Assembly (NCBI GenBank): GCA_963704995.1
Contig: CAVPIM010000005.1
Span: 744,001 to 808,000 of the forward strand
DNA length: 64,000 nt
Origin: RYN-230 sp963704995
GTDB lineage: Bacteria; Actinomycetota; Actinomycetes; Streptosporangiales; Streptosporangiaceae
Reading direction: 5' to 3'
Part shown: positions 8,467 to 16,971 of the stretch, in pieces
Layout: each line of letters starts with the position of its first letter
Position numbering within the stretch: the stretch's first letter is position 1
Notes under the pieces: generated by a model
The model's input: the letters and a program-made list of their open reading frames with translations, nothing else
Told to the model about the DNA's origin: nothing
The model's database searches: none
Program-made: the position numbers and the translations under genes

Positions 8467-8739
8467 TCAGTCGGGGGGCTCGGCGACCGGGCCCTCGTGC
8501 GGCTCGGCCGTCCGGCCCAGCACCGCCCGCAGCAGCGTCTCCGCCGCGTCGGCCGCGGTGCGGGCCGTGACCGCGTTGGTGTGGGCCCGGTCGAGGTTGT
8601 CGAGCGCGATGCAGTCGAACGCCACCTGGGCGTCATGCACGGCCAGCTCGAGCTGGCGGGACGCCTCAGCCAGGCTGATCGCCTGCTCGTCGCTGGTCGG
8701 GACCCTCATCGCCTGCTCGTCACTGCCTGGGATGCTCAC
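8467..8739 (-). CDS. Small hypothetical protein with a duplicated N-terminal motif
   Basis: A 90-aa acidic, probably helical protein with no recognised domain. The N-terminus contains a 10-residue duplication (PGSDEQAM / PTSDEQAI), mirrored in DNA by ATCGCCTGCTCGTC at 8678-8691 and again at 8708-8721 (period 30). The rest (SRQLELAVHDAQVAFDCIAL...) looks like a two-helix bundle, comparable to small alpha-helical proteins seen near housekeeping genes. It is convergent with the phosphotransferase gene. The call is uncertain because a longer frame exists on the other strand, but this one has the more protein-like composition. Confidence 0.5.
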   Translation of the reverse strand: MSIPGSDEQAMRVPTSDEQAISLAEASRQLELAVHDAQVAFDCIALDNLDRAHTNAVTARTAADAAETLLRAVLGRTAEPHEGPVAEPPD

Positions 8740-9017
8740 GGCCTTCTCCCTCCTGACCCGGACCCGCTCCCTGCGCTGGCGGCGCGGGGCGCGCCGAAGG
8801 CGTGTTCCCGCCGAGCCAGCGAGCCCGGGGTTCCGGGGGTCCTCCCCGGGCTAGCACCGCCGGGATGGGTGACCTTTACCCGGGCAGGCGGCAGCCATGC
8901 CACCGGAGCCCCGCGATCTGGCTGGTCAGCTGCGGGCGCACCGCCGCACCGCCGCACCGCCGCCAGCCCGGATCTACGATGAAACGACACAACACCCTCT
9001 ACGAGGACGTACTCACG

Positions 9018-10661
9018 ATGCCCGAGTTCGCGTACACCGACCTGCTCCCCCTCGGCCCCGACGCCACCGAGTACCGCCTGCTGACCGCGGACGGGATCAC
9101 CCGGCGCCAGGCCTTCGGCCGGGACTTCCTCGAGGTGGACCCGGAGGTGCTCACCCTGGTCGCCCGCGAGGGGATGCGGGACATCGCCCACCTGCTCCGG
9201 CCGGGGCATCTGCGCCAGCTGCGGGCCATCCTGGATGATCCGCAGGCCAGCCGCAACGATCGTTTCGTGGCCGCGGACCTGCTGAAGAACGCGTGCATCG
9301 CGGCCGGCGGGGTGCTGCCCATGTGCCAGGACACCGGGACGGCGATCGTGATGGGAAAGCGCGGCGGGCAGGTCCTCACCGACGGCCAGGATGAGGAGCA
9401 CCTCAGCCGCGGCATCTACGAGGCGTACACCCAGCTGAACCTGCGCTACTCACAGCTGGCCCCGTTGTCGATGTTCGAGGAGCGGAACACCGGCAGCAAC
9501 CTGCCGGCCCAGGTCGAGATCTACGCCACCCCCGGCCAGGAGTACAAGTTCCTGCTCATGGCCAAGGGCGGCGGGTCGGCCAACAAGTCCTTCCTCTACC
9601 AGCAGACCAAGGCGGTGCTGAACCCGGCCGGCCTGCACACCTTCCTGGAGGAGAAGATCCGCTCCCTCGGCACGGCCGCCTGCCCGCCGTACCACCTGGC
9701 CATCGTGGTCGGCGGCACCAGCGCCGAGTACGCGCTGAAGACCGCCAAGTACGCCTCGGCCCGGTACCTGGACACCCTCCCCGCCAGCGGGTCAGCGGCG
9801 GGCCACGGCTTCCGTGACACCGCGCTCGAAGCCGAGGTGCTGGAGATCACCCGGAAGATCGGCATCGGGGCGCAGTTCGGCGGCAAGTACTTCTGCCACG
9901 ACGTGCGGGTGATCCGGCTGCCCCGGCACGGGGCGTCGTGCCCGGTGGCCATCGCGGTGTCGTGTTCCGCCGACCGCCAGGCGCAGGCCAAGATCACGCC
10001 CGAGGGCGTGTACCTGGAGCGGCTGGAGACCGACCCCGCGCAGTACCTTCCGGAGACCACCGACGACGAACTCGGTGACGACGTGGTGCGGATCGACCTG
10101 AACCGGCCGATGAGCGAGATCCGCGCGGAGCTGACCAAGTACCCGGTGGCCACACGGCTCTCACTGACCGGCCCCCTGGTGGTCGCGCGGGACATCGCGC
10201 ACGCGAAGATCGCCGAGCGGCTGGCCGCCGGCGACCCCATGCCGCGCTACCTGGTCGACCACCCCGTGTACTACGCCGGCCCGGCCAAGACCCCGGAGGG
10301 GTACGCCTCGGGGTCGTTCGGCCCGACCACCGCCGGCCGGATGGATTCCTACGTCGGGCAGTTCCAGGCGGCGGGCGGCTCGATGGTCATGCTGGCCAAG
10401 GGGAACCGCTCCCCCGCCGTCACCGCGGCGTGCCGCGAGCACGGCGGGTTCTACCTGGGTTCCATCGGCGGCGCCGCAGCCAGGCTGGCCCAGGACTGCA
10501 TCACCAAGGTCGAGGTCCTCGAGTACCCCGAACTGGGCATGGAGGCGGTCTGGCGCATCGAGGTCCGGGACTTCCCGGCGTTCATCATCGTGGACGACAA
10601 GGGGAACGACTTCTTCGCCGAGGAGCCGCAGCCGCCGCTGCTCACCATCGGCCGCCGGTAG
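9018..10661 (+). CDS. fumA: Class I fumarate hydratase (fumarase A/B type, 4Fe-4S)
   Basis: Catalyses fumarate to malate in the TCA cycle using a [4Fe-4S] cluster. At 547 aa it matches the usual class I length, which supports ATG 9018 (MPEFAYTD) over in-frame starts upstream; GAGG lies 11 nt before it. Candidate cluster cysteines are in PMCQDTGTA, KYFCHDVR and TAACREHGGFYLGSIGG, and VSCSADRQAQAKI is also a class I hallmark. It forms a single-gene unit closed by a strong hairpin 4 nt after the stop. Class I enzymes are oxygen-sensitive, and class II fumarase is the commoner actinobacterial form. Confidence 0.95.
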   Translation: MPEFAYTDLLPLGPDATEYRLLTADGITRRQAFGRDFLEVDPEVLTLVAREGMRDIAHLLRPGHLRQLRAILDDPQASRNDRFVAADLLKNACIAAGGVLPMCQDTGTAIVMGKRGGQVLTDGQDEEHLSRGIYEAYTQLNLRYSQLAPLSMFEERNTGSNLPAQVEIYATPGQEYKFLLMAKGGGSANKSFLYQQTKAVLNPAGLHTFLEEKIRSLGTAACPPYHLAIVVGGTSAEYALKTAKYASARYLDTLPASGSAAGHGFRDTALEAEVLEITRKIGIGAQFGGKYFCHDVRVIRLPRHGASCPVAIAVSCSADRQAQAKITPEGVYLERLETDPAQYLPETTDDELGDDVVRIDLNRPMSEIRAELTKYPVATRLSLTGPLVVARDIAHAKIAERLAAGDPMPRYLVDHPVYYAGPAKTPEGYASGSFGPTTAGRMDSYVGQFQAAGGSMVMLAKGNRSPAVTAACREHGGFYLGSIGGAAARLAQDCITKVEVLEYPELGMEAVWRIEVRDFPAFIIVDDKGNDFFAEEPQPPLLTIGRR

Positions 10662-10664
10662 CGG

Positions 10665-10696
10665 CCTGGCTGGCCGGGAACCCCCGGCCAGCCAGG
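10665..10696 (+). terminator. Hairpin terminator after fumarase
   Basis: A 14-bp perfect stem (CCTGGCTGGCCGGG, 10665-10678, pairing with 10683-10696) with a 4-nt AACC loop, starting 4 nt after the fumarase TAG. No T-tract follows, as is common for actinobacterial terminators. Confidence 0.8.
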
Positions 10697-10835
10697 GAGT
10701 TCCGGGGCGGATGCACCGCCGGGGACCCGCGGGCAGCCGCCTGGTGACGGCCAGGAAAATCCCGGCCCGACACACGTGTTATTCTCACCCGCTTCTCAGG
10801 AAACACGGTGGATCCCGCGTGTATCGTCGCGTGTC

Positions 10836-11837
10836 ATGCACGTTGCGGCCAGCACGGGGCGGATGGTCGCGGGGCGCTACCTCCTGCAAGCCACCATCGG
10901 CCGCGGGGCCATGGGTACGGTCTGGCGAGCCCGGGATACCGTCCTGGCCCGTGACGTCGCGGTCAAAGAGGTGCGTCTCCGTGGCCCGCAGGCCTCGGGC
11001 TCGGTGCTGACCGAGGAAACCCGGGTGCTCTACGAGCGCACCCTGCGCGAGGCCCGGACTGCGGCCCGGCTGAACCATCCCGCGGTGGTGACCATCTTCG
11101 ATGTGGTCGAGGCCGACGGCAGCCCGTGGATCGTGATGGAACTGGTCGAGGCGCGGTCCCTGGACCAGGTCCTCACCGAGGAGGGGCCGCTGCAGCCGCA
11201 CCAGGCCGCCGATCTCGGCGCGCGGGTGCTCGGCGCGCTGGCCTGCGCCCACGCGGCCGGCATCCTGCATCGCGACGTGAAGCCGAGCAACGTGCTGCTC
11301 GGGCCGGATGGCCGGGCCGTGCTGACCGACTTCGGCATTGCCACCCTCGAAGGTGACAGCGGCCTCACCCAGGCCGGCATGGTGATGGGCACCCCCGGCT
11401 TCACCGCGCCAGAACGGATCCGGGGCGTTCCGGCCAGCCCGGCCTCTGACCTGTGGTCGCTGGGGGCGACCCTGTACGCCGCAGTGGAAGGGCGCGGGCC
11501 CTTCGACAACCGGGGCAACTCCATCGCGATCCTGGCCGCCATCGCCAACGAGGAAGCGCCGCGGCCCCGGTCGGCCGGCCCGCTGCGGCCCGTCATCGAA
11601 GCCCTGCTGCACCGCAATCCGCAGGCCCGGCCGGATGCCGCCGCCGTCGGACGGCTGCTGGCCGCGGCCGGGCTCCCGGGCGGGAGCGGCGCCGCCAGCG
11701 CCGGGGACGCCGGCCAGCACCCCGCGAGGGCCGGCACACCGCTGCTGACCGCCCCGCTCGATCTGGCCCTGGCCGGGCCGGAGACCCGCGCCCCGGCGGG
11801 CGGCGTGTCCCGGGCCAGGCGCTCCCCGGCCGGATGA
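10836..11837 (+). CDS. Ser/Thr protein kinase (Hanks type), catalytic domain only
   Basis: PknB-like kinase (333 aa). It shows the Gly-rich loop GRGAMGTVW, the VAVKEV lysine, catalytic loop HRDVKPSNV, DFGIA, an activation loop with GTPGFTAPERI, and DLWSLGATLY. The domain ends near residue 275 and a Pro/Ala-rich tail follows. No transmembrane segment is present, which is unusual because actinobacterial kinases with this tail normally continue into a membrane helix and a sensor. The stop overlaps the ATG of the next gene (ATGA, 11834-11837), which supplies exactly those parts. ATG 10836 is chosen because a TATCGT box lies 8 nt upstream and the domain starts soon after. A one-base loss in CCGGCCGG at 11826-11833 would also explain the split. 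Confidence 0.9.
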   Translation: MHVAASTGRMVAGRYLLQATIGRGAMGTVWRARDTVLARDVAVKEVRLRGPQASGSVLTEETRVLYERTLREARTAARLNHPAVVTIFDVVEADGSPWIVMELVEARSLDQVLTEEGPLQPHQAADLGARVLGALACAHAAGILHRDVKPSNVLLGPDGRAVLTDFGIATLEGDSGLTQAGMVMGTPGFTAPERIRGVPASPASDLWSLGATLYAAVEGRGPFDNRGNSIAILAAIANEEAPRPRSAGPLRPVIEALLHRNPQARPDAAAVGRLLAAAGLPGGSGAASAGDAGQHPARAGTPLLTAPLDLALAGPETRAPAGGVSRARRSPAG

Positions 11838-12730
11838 CCAGTGGGCGGGAGCCCCGTGGTCAGCCGGCCCGTGGTCAGCAGAGCCCGCGGTCAGAGAGCC
11901 CGCGGTCGGAGAGCCCGCGGTCAGCCGGCCCGCGGTCAGACAGCCCGCGGTCAGAGAGCCCGCAGGCGGTTAACACGCCGCCCGAAGGCCAGGGGGCGGC
12001 CTTCGCGGGCCCGGAATCCCCGCGCGGGCCGGCCGCGGGGCCACGGGCCGCGGGCCGGCGGGCGGCCGGGCCACCGGCTGGCCGGCACGGCGCGGCCGCA
12101 CCGGGATTGCGGCGCGGGCTGGCGGCCGAGTTCGCCGCGGTGCTGCCGCGCGGGCGCCGCGGGCTGCTGGCCCTCCTCGGCGCGCTGGCCATCGTGGGCG
12201 CGGGCATCCTGGCCGGGGTGGCCCTGACCCAAGGCGCTGGCGGGCCGCCCGCTCCGGCCGGGACGGCAGGGCCGCAGGCCGTGACCGCGGGCCAGGCCGG
12301 ATCCGCGGCTGGCTTCACGATGACGGTCCCGGCCGGGTGGCAGACCTCGCGGCAGGGAGCCAGCACCGATTTCACCAGCCCCGCGGGCCGCGTGTCGATC
12401 CTGGTCACCCCCATGGCCGCGGGCGGCGTGACGGCCGCCGGCCCGCTGCGCCGCCAGCTGGCCGCGGCCCTGAAGCAGGGCCGCTTCCCGGGCTACCAGC
12501 TAGTTGGCGGCCGGCCCTTCACGTTCCAGGGCGGGGCGGGGGCGGCCTGGCAGTTCACCTGGCAGCCCGCGAGCGGCGGCCAGATGGAAGCGCTGGAGAT
12601 CGCGTTCCGGATTACCACCGTGGCCGGCCGTCAGGCCTACCTGGTGCGGGAATCCGCGCCCGTGACCGGGTGGGTGGCGGCCCAGCCCGTGTTCCGCAAC
12701 GCGCTGAGCACGTTCCGGACCCGGTCATGA
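11834..12730 (+). CDS. Membrane-anchored partner of the Ser/Thr kinase, Pro/Ser-rich repeats plus extracellular domain
   Basis: A 298-aa protein that starts inside the kinase stop codon. Residues ~10-45 are SPRSE-type pentapeptide repeats encoded by a 15-bp tandem array. They are followed by a basic Pro/Ala-rich stretch, one membrane helix (LLALLGALAIVGAGILAGVAL, near 115-135) and an outer domain of ~150 residues (FTMTVPAGWQ ... VFRNALSTFRTR). That outer domain resembles the small beta domains of secreted lipoproteins and kinase sensors. With the kinase it rebuilds the standard inside kinase / single helix / outside sensor layout. It may be a separate coupled subunit or the second half of a frame-broken gene. 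Confidence 0.75.
   Translation: MTSGREPRGQPARGQQSPRSESPRSESPRSAGPRSDSPRSESPQAVNTPPEGQGAAFAGPESPRGPAAGPRAAGRRAAGPPAGRHGAAAPGLRRGLAAEFAAVLPRGRRGLLALLGALAIVGAGILAGVALTQGAGGPPAPAGTAGPQAVTAGQAGSAAGFTMTVPAGWQTSRQGASTDFTSPAGRVSILVTPMAAGGVTAAGPLRRQLAAALKQGRFPGYQLVGGRPFTFQGGAGAAWQFTWQPASGGQMEALEIAFRITTVAGRQAYLVRESAPVTGWVAAQPVFRNALSTFRTRS
11853..11966 (+). repeat. 15-bp tandem repeat array encoding SPRSE units
   Basis: About seven copies of a 15-bp unit of the form CCCGCGGTCAGAGAG lie within codons 7-44 of the kinase-partner gene. One unit (11868-11883) is 16 bp, so the array is read as PRGQ/ARGQ before it and SPRSE after it. Confidence 0.75.
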
Positions 12731-12732
12731 CG

Positions 12733-12793
12733 CTGGCGGCCCTCCCCGCACGGGAAAGGCCGCCAGTGCTGGCCCGGGGGGACGACCCCCCGG
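12733..12793. terminator. Two stacked hairpins between convergent genes
   Basis: CTGGCGGCC (12733-12741) pairs with 12758-12766, and CCGGGGGG (12774-12781) pairs perfectly with 12786-12793 around an ACGA loop. They lie between the 3' ends of the kinase-partner gene and the leftward transglycosylase gene, and would serve as a bidirectional terminator. Confidence 0.7.
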
Positions 12794-12821
12794 AACCCCC
12801 CGCGCTCACTGGCGAGGCGGG

Positions 12822-13754
12822 TCAGTAGCCCAGGTAGGACCCGCCCTGCCGCACCGCCACGACCCCGGGGATGTTGTTCATGGAGCCGTACCGGCTGATC
12901 GCGTACCGGAAGGCCGCGATCATGTTGTCCACCGGGTTCCAGATGTTGTGGTGCCCGGGCAGCGCGTAGGCCTGGAAGGTCGGGCCGATGACCTGGGCAA
13001 TGCCCTCGGACGGGTGGCCCGCCGCCGCGTTGGAGTCCCAGCCGTTGTACGCGTGGGGGTTGGCCCCTGACTCGTGCCGCACCACGATGTCGGCCGCGCC
13101 GGTGCTGAGCAGCGACCGGGATACCCCGTGCTGTTCCAGCGCGTGCTCGGCGGAGCAGATCCACCAGTGCAGGGTGGACGACGCGCACGGTCCCGTGTGC
13201 CGGGGGCTGGCGTGGTGCGCGGGGGCGCCGTGGTGAACCTTCTTCGCGGCCCGGGCCAGCTGCGCATGGTGCACGGGCCGCCCGCCGCTCGCGTGCCGGC
13301 CAGCGGCCTTATGCTGGCCAGCCGCCTTATGCTGGGCCGCGGCCTTGGCCGGGTGCGACGCCGGTGCCTGGTTCGCCGAACGCGCCACGGGCGAGGATTT
13401 CCCCGCCCCGGCCGGCGCCCGGGAGGCCGCCTGGCCGGAGGCCAGGATGGCCCGGCCGGTGGCGGTCACGGGGGACACGCCGCCTGCGAGCAGGGAGGCG
13501 GGGCCGGCCGCACGGTCAGCCCCGCGGGCCACGTGGTCCAGGGAGATCCCGGTCAGCGGGAGCGCGTCGCGGCTGCTGTGCACGGCCAGGACCGCTCCGA
13601 GCGCAGTGGTTGGGCCCGGGCTGCCCGGCGTAACGGTGGCCAGCCCGGCGGCGACCAGTCCGGCCGCCGCGACCGTTGTTCCTGCGACCGCGAACGTGAG
13701 ACGTGCAGGCTTCCGGTTGGAGTTACGGAACGTGAATGTCCTGCGGTTGGACAA
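12822..13754 (-). CDS. Secreted lytic-transglycosylase-like protein (SLT domain), TTG start
   Basis: A 310-aa exported protein. A basic N-terminus and hydrophobic segment (LTFAVAGTTVAAAGLVAAGLAT) form a signal or anchor. A long Ala/His/Lys-rich spacer (with HKAAGQHKAAG repeats) follows, then a C-terminal ~100-residue SLT-like domain with the presumed catalytic Glu in VVRHESGANPHAYN and the motifs EGIAQVIGPTF and AISRYG. It probably cuts peptidoglycan glycan strands. The start is set at TTG 13754 (LSNRRTF) because GAAGG lies 6 nt upstream; starts further upstream would add a low-complexity stretch with no export logic. It is the last gene of the leftward envelope block. Confidence 0.8.
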   Translation of the reverse strand: MSNRRTFTFRNSNRKPARLTFAVAGTTVAAAGLVAAGLATVTPGSPGPTTALGAVLAVHSSRDALPLTGISLDHVARGADRAAGPASLLAGGVSPVTATGRAILASGQAASRAPAGAGKSSPVARSANQAPASHPAKAAAQHKAAGQHKAAGRHASGGRPVHHAQLARAAKKVHHGAPAHHASPRHTGPCASSTLHWWICSAEHALEQHGVSRSLLSTGAADIVVRHESGANPHAYNGWDSNAAAGHPSEGIAQVIGPTFQAYALPGHHNIWNPVDNMIAAFRYAISRYGSMNNIPGVVAVRQGGSYLGY

Positions 13755-14276
13755 GATTGACCTTCGATCGGGCGCACGACGTGCGCTCGGCTTCCACCCG
13801 GGGGGACGCTGCGGGGCACAGCAGGAATGCTGGGGGGCCAGCAGCGGCGCGCCGATGTGCCGCGGGTCAGGGCGGCGGGGTTGCGGGGGTGGCAACCATC
13901 AGGCACGCTCGGGTGCTTCCGGCCACCCACCATGCCCAATATCGGGAATTAGATCTGCCCGAAAGCCCAAATAGAACACTATGACCTAGAGCACACTCTT
14001 CCGTAACAGGAGTGAACACAGATTCGAATAGTGTTATCTAACTGGTAGTAACTAGAAGGATCGGCCAACGTGGCGTACTCTGTGATCCACGTCACTAAAT
14101 GACTCTCCGAATTGAACACACTACTGAATGTGCTCATTTTCGGTCATTAAACGATGGCTGATACCGCGAGCCCACCAGGCTGCATTCAGCACTAAGTAAC
14201 GAATGTCACACGGCGCGCAATGACCAGGAGCCGCGCCCCAAGGGACCGGAAAAAAGCAGGCCTAACGCTCTGTTAC
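13755..14276. other. 522-bp intergenic region with an AT-rich core
   Basis: Bases 13960-14280 are strikingly AT-rich for this genome. A leftward promoter for the downstream transglycosylase gene probably lies near 13955-13995 (candidate TTACGG, 16-nt spacer, CATAGT), which would give a leader of about 200 nt. A GCGCAC/GTGCGC hairpin lies just before its ribosome site. No convincing gene and no known riboswitch core was found. Confidence 0.5.
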
Positions 14277-14942
14277 TTAATAGTAACTGTGTGCTTGCCA
14301 GAACGACCAGGCGCTGCATGGATCCCCATAGCGGGCCTGGATATAACCGAGTCCCCACTTGATCTGGGTGGCCGGATTCGTCATCCAGTCCGAGCCCGCC
14401 GTGGCCATCTTGTCGCCGGGCAGGGCCTGCGGAATGCCGTACGCACCGCTGGCATTCTCGGCGTCGTAGCGCCAGCCGCTCTCCCGCGTCCAGATGTTGT
14501 TCAGGCAGCTGAAATACGTGCCGGGACTCCAGCCGAACGAGGAGAGCATGTTGTACGCGATGCTCTGGGCCGTGCCGGGGTTAGGCGGCGGCGCAGCGGC
14601 CACCGAGCCCCCTGAGCCCCCCGAGGTACCCCCGGACCCCTGGAGGGGCTGTGAGGCGACCTTAGGGGCGCCCACGAGGTGCATGGTGTGCGATGCGGCG
14701 GACATCACGATCATCTGCTGCCGCTGCTGCTCGAGCACGGCCACGGCCTGGCTGCTGGACACGGCCGCGGCGGCGATGGCCGCCCCGGAAGCGGGCACAT
14801 TGCCAGGCCGCATAATCACCAGGTAGCCGGCGATGGCGATTCCGGTGACCGCGGTAACCGCGGTTGCGGTGACGGGCAACAAAACGCCATTTCGGCGTGC
14901 CGCCCGTCGTTTTCCGGGGCTTCGCCTCCGGTGTTCTGACAA
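14277..14942 (-). CDS. Secreted transglycosylase-like protein, TTG start
   Basis: A 221-aa exported protein. The start is TTG 14942 (LSEHRRRS) with GGAAGGA 5 nt upstream, mirroring the TTG start of the next envelope hydrolase gene. A basic N-terminus precedes a membrane/signal segment (TAVTGIAIAGYLVIM). A Gly/Ser/Pro linker leads to the C-terminal domain with IWTRESGWRYDAENASGAYGIPQA, WGLGYI and GDPCSAW, the pattern of the transglycosylase-like fold found in resuscitation-type and SLT hydrolases; the Glu in RESGW is the probable catalytic residue. The likely role is remodelling of peptidoglycan outside the membrane. Confidence 0.8.
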   Translation of the reverse strand: MSEHRRRSPGKRRAARRNGVLLPVTATAVTAVTGIAIAGYLVIMRPGNVPASGAAIAAAAVSSSQAVAVLEQQRQQMIVMSAASHTMHLVGAPKVASQPLQGSGGTSGGSGGSVAAAPPPNPGTAQSIAYNMLSSFGWSPGTYFSCLNNIWTRESGWRYDAENASGAYGIPQALPGDKMATAGSDWMTNPATQIKWGLGYIQARYGDPCSAWSFWQAHSYY

Positions 14943-15435
14943 GGCTGTCCTTCCGTGGGCCGAACTCCCGGGCGAGACACCCCGGAGCAGACCGCTGCGC
15001 CTGCGGGCAGCGCGTGGTCCAGTTCTTCTGCCAATACCAGCCGCGGAAACTAAGTCACCAGGAACAAGCTGGGCGGAAGGCCTTGAACCATCGGCGCTAC
15101 CTTGCCAGAGGCGAGGGAGGGGTCTGCAACCGCTTCCGCTGAAAAAGTTGTGACGGCTGGGCAACCAGCATTGTGGGGTAGATCACAAATTGACAACACG
15201 TACCGTAACAATTACCTGCTGTAAGGGACGGGCAAGTTGTGGTCACCGCCTTCCCCGCCACCTGCGGTCCCGACACGCCGCCGGCGTCCCGGAAGGCGCG
15301 GGTTCCCCGGAGTTTGTCCGGCCGCCCGGCCCCGGGGCCCGGGACCGCCGGTGGCGGGGCGGCCCGGTGGGGCCGCCCCGCCACGCAGTGGCTAGCGGTC
15401 GCGCCTAGCCTGCGGCGGTTCAGGAGGGGTTCCGG
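14943..15435. other. 493-bp intergenic region: long leader plus terminator
   Basis: Read leftward, this holds the 3' hairpin of the secreted-protein gene (15351-15384), then an AT-richer stretch at about 15160-15230 that may carry the promoter (TTGTCA near 15190), then a leader of roughly 220-240 nt before the TTG start at 14942. No gene is supported in it. No c-di-AMP riboswitch core was recognised. Confidence 0.45.
15351..15384 (-). terminator. 15-bp hairpin downstream of the secreted-protein gene
   Basis: GTGGCGGGGCGGCCC (15351-15365) pairs perfectly with 15370-15384 around a 4-nt loop, 52 nt after the stop of the gene at 15436. No T-tract follows. Confidence 0.75.
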
Positions 15436-16971
15436 TCACATGTGGGCCGGGTTCTGGCCGTGCTTGGGCTTGGCCGGGGCCACCGGGTTAGCGGCGCCCG
15501 CCGGGCCGGTCATCGAGGCGACCGCCTGCTGGGTGGCGTTGATGGTCGCCGCGGTGGCCACGCCGTTCCCGTCGAGGGTGACCGTCACCGGGTTCGTCAG
15601 CCCGAAGTTCTGGCAGTTGAGGTTGGTGAAGGACATGTTCATCCGGTTCGCCAGGAAGGTGAACAGGTTGTTACCCACGGCCGGGACCGGCGTGGTGCCG
15701 GTGGCCAGCAGGGTCTGGTTGTTCTGCAGGAACAGGCTCTGCACGTTGACCATGTTCTGGCAGTAGGCCGCCGGGGTGTCCGCGGTCTGCGCCCTCATCA
15801 CCGCGGGCTGGTCCACGCTGGTCCGGTACCGGTTGGTCTTCTGCTGGCTGAACGCGCCGTTGACCAGGGTCATCGGGTCGTTCTCCGGCACCAGCGCGGC
15901 GGGGGCCGCCTGGTTCTTGGCCGCGAACAGCTCGTCCAGCGCCTGGGAGGTGCCGGGCGTGCCCGCGTTAGTCAGGTCCGGCTCGGTGAACGGGGTGCAG
16001 CCGAGCGTCGGGTCCAGGAAGCCGTTCAGCAGCGCGTTGTCGCTGCCGTTGTTGATCGTCGTGGCCCCGGCCAGCGCCGCGGCGTTCGCCGCGTTGTTCT
16101 GCGCCGTCTGCCCGTTCGCGTTGAGCAGGTACTGCGTGGTCACGTTGTCGCTCTGGTCCTGGTCGATCATCGTGAAGCTGCGGGTGGTCGGGCAGGTCAG
16201 CCCGGCGACCTTGGTGGCCGTCCCCACGGCCGGGATCGTGGTCAGGCCGGCCGCGATGTCCTTGTTGGCCGCGGCGAAGAAGGCCACGCCGTTACAGAAG
16301 GACACCTGGCCGAAGATCGAGCCGGCCAGGCCGTTGACGCACTTCGCGCCGCCCAGGGTGGCGCCCGTGGCGCCCTTCAGCGTGAGGTTGGTGCCGTTGA
16401 AGCCGAAGTCGATGGTGACCACCGCGCCCGCCGGGAGCGTGGGCACTACCGGGGCGGCCGCGGGCTGGGTGCCCTGGGTGATGACCAGCGGCTCGTAGGT
16501 GCTCAGCGCCCCCGTGGCCGGATCCAGGATCGTGGCCTGGGCGAACGCGCCCAGGTTGGCGAAGTTGGCCATGGTGCAGCCGGACGCCTGCGGGGACATC
16601 CCGTTGGGGCCGGTCAGCTGATACGGCGTGGCCAGGCCCGCGGCGGTCAGCGGATTGGCGGGCACGACGAGCACACAACTCACGTTGGCCGCCGCGGCCG
16701 CGGCCGCGGGGGTGGCCGTGGCCGTCGCGGCGGCAGTCGCCGTCGCGCTGGCCGTGGCCGCCGGGCTGGCCGTGGCGCTGGCCGGGCCGGTGGCGGCCGG
16801 CGTGGCCGCCGCCCCGGTGCCCTGGGCCGAGAGCTTCAGACTGGCGTTCCCCTGGCTGACGAAGTGCAGGCCGAGGACCAGGCCGACCGCCATCGTGATG
16901 ACCAAGGGGACCGCGATCAGCAGGATCCGGCTCCTCGGCGCGCCCGATGGGGACCAATGCCTGTTGCGCAT
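15436..16971 (-). CDS. Secreted protein of unknown family, paralogue of the gene at 18381
   Basis: A 511-aa protein. It has a basic start and membrane/signal helix (ILLIAVPLVITMAVGLVLGL), an Ala/Thr/Pro linker (~residues 45-95) and a ~400-residue conserved domain. Shared with its paralogue are LVITQGT, CPTTR, MIDQDQSDNVT, FLDPTLGC, LVPEND, YCQNMVNVQ and the C-terminal RMNMSFTNLNCQNFGLTNP. The paired Cys residues suggest disulphides outside the cell. ATG 16971 is chosen because GGAGGT lies 7 nt upstream. No known domain is recognised. It lies with a pseudoprotease and its paralogue on the same strand, so a shared surface role is inferred. Confidence 0.8.
   Translation of the reverse strand: MRNRHWSPSGAPRSRILLIAVPLVITMAVGLVLGLHFVSQGNASLKLSAQGTGAAATPAATGPASATASPAATASATATAAATATATPAAAAAAANVSCVLVVPANPLTAAGLATPYQLTGPNGMSPQASGCTMANFANLGAFAQATILDPATGALSTYEPLVITQGTQPAAAPVVPTLPAGAVVTIDFGFNGTNLTLKGATGATLGGAKCVNGLAGSIFGQVSFCNGVAFFAAANKDIAAGLTTIPAVGTATKVAGLTCPTTRSFTMIDQDQSDNVTTQYLLNANGQTAQNNAANAAALAGATTINNGSDNALLNGFLDPTLGCTPFTEPDLTNAGTPGTSQALDELFAAKNQAAPAALVPENDPMTLVNGAFSQQKTNRYRTSVDQPAVMRAQTADTPAAYCQNMVNVQSLFLQNNQTLLATGTTPVPAVGNNLFTFLANRMNMSFTNLNCQNFGLTNPVTVTLDGNGVATAATINATQQAVASMTGPAGAANPVAPAKPKHGQNPAHM

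Noticed and set aside
8802..9017. In-frame extension of fumarase upstream of ATG 9018
   Set aside because: Would exceed the class I length, and its translation is Arg/Pro-rich without homology.
12822..13895. Longer start for the first transglycosylase gene
   Set aside because: The added 47 residues are low-complexity and place the export signal internally; TTG 13754 has a proper ribosome site.
14245..14276. T6 tract after the second transglycosylase gene as a rho-independent terminator
   Set aside because: No convincing stem precedes the T-run on the minus strand.
13755..15240. c-di-AMP (ydaO-type) riboswitch in the leaders of the two transglycosylase genes
   Set aside because: Expected by gene type, but the conserved AGCTAACC and TGAATC-like core segments are not present on the minus strand of either leader.
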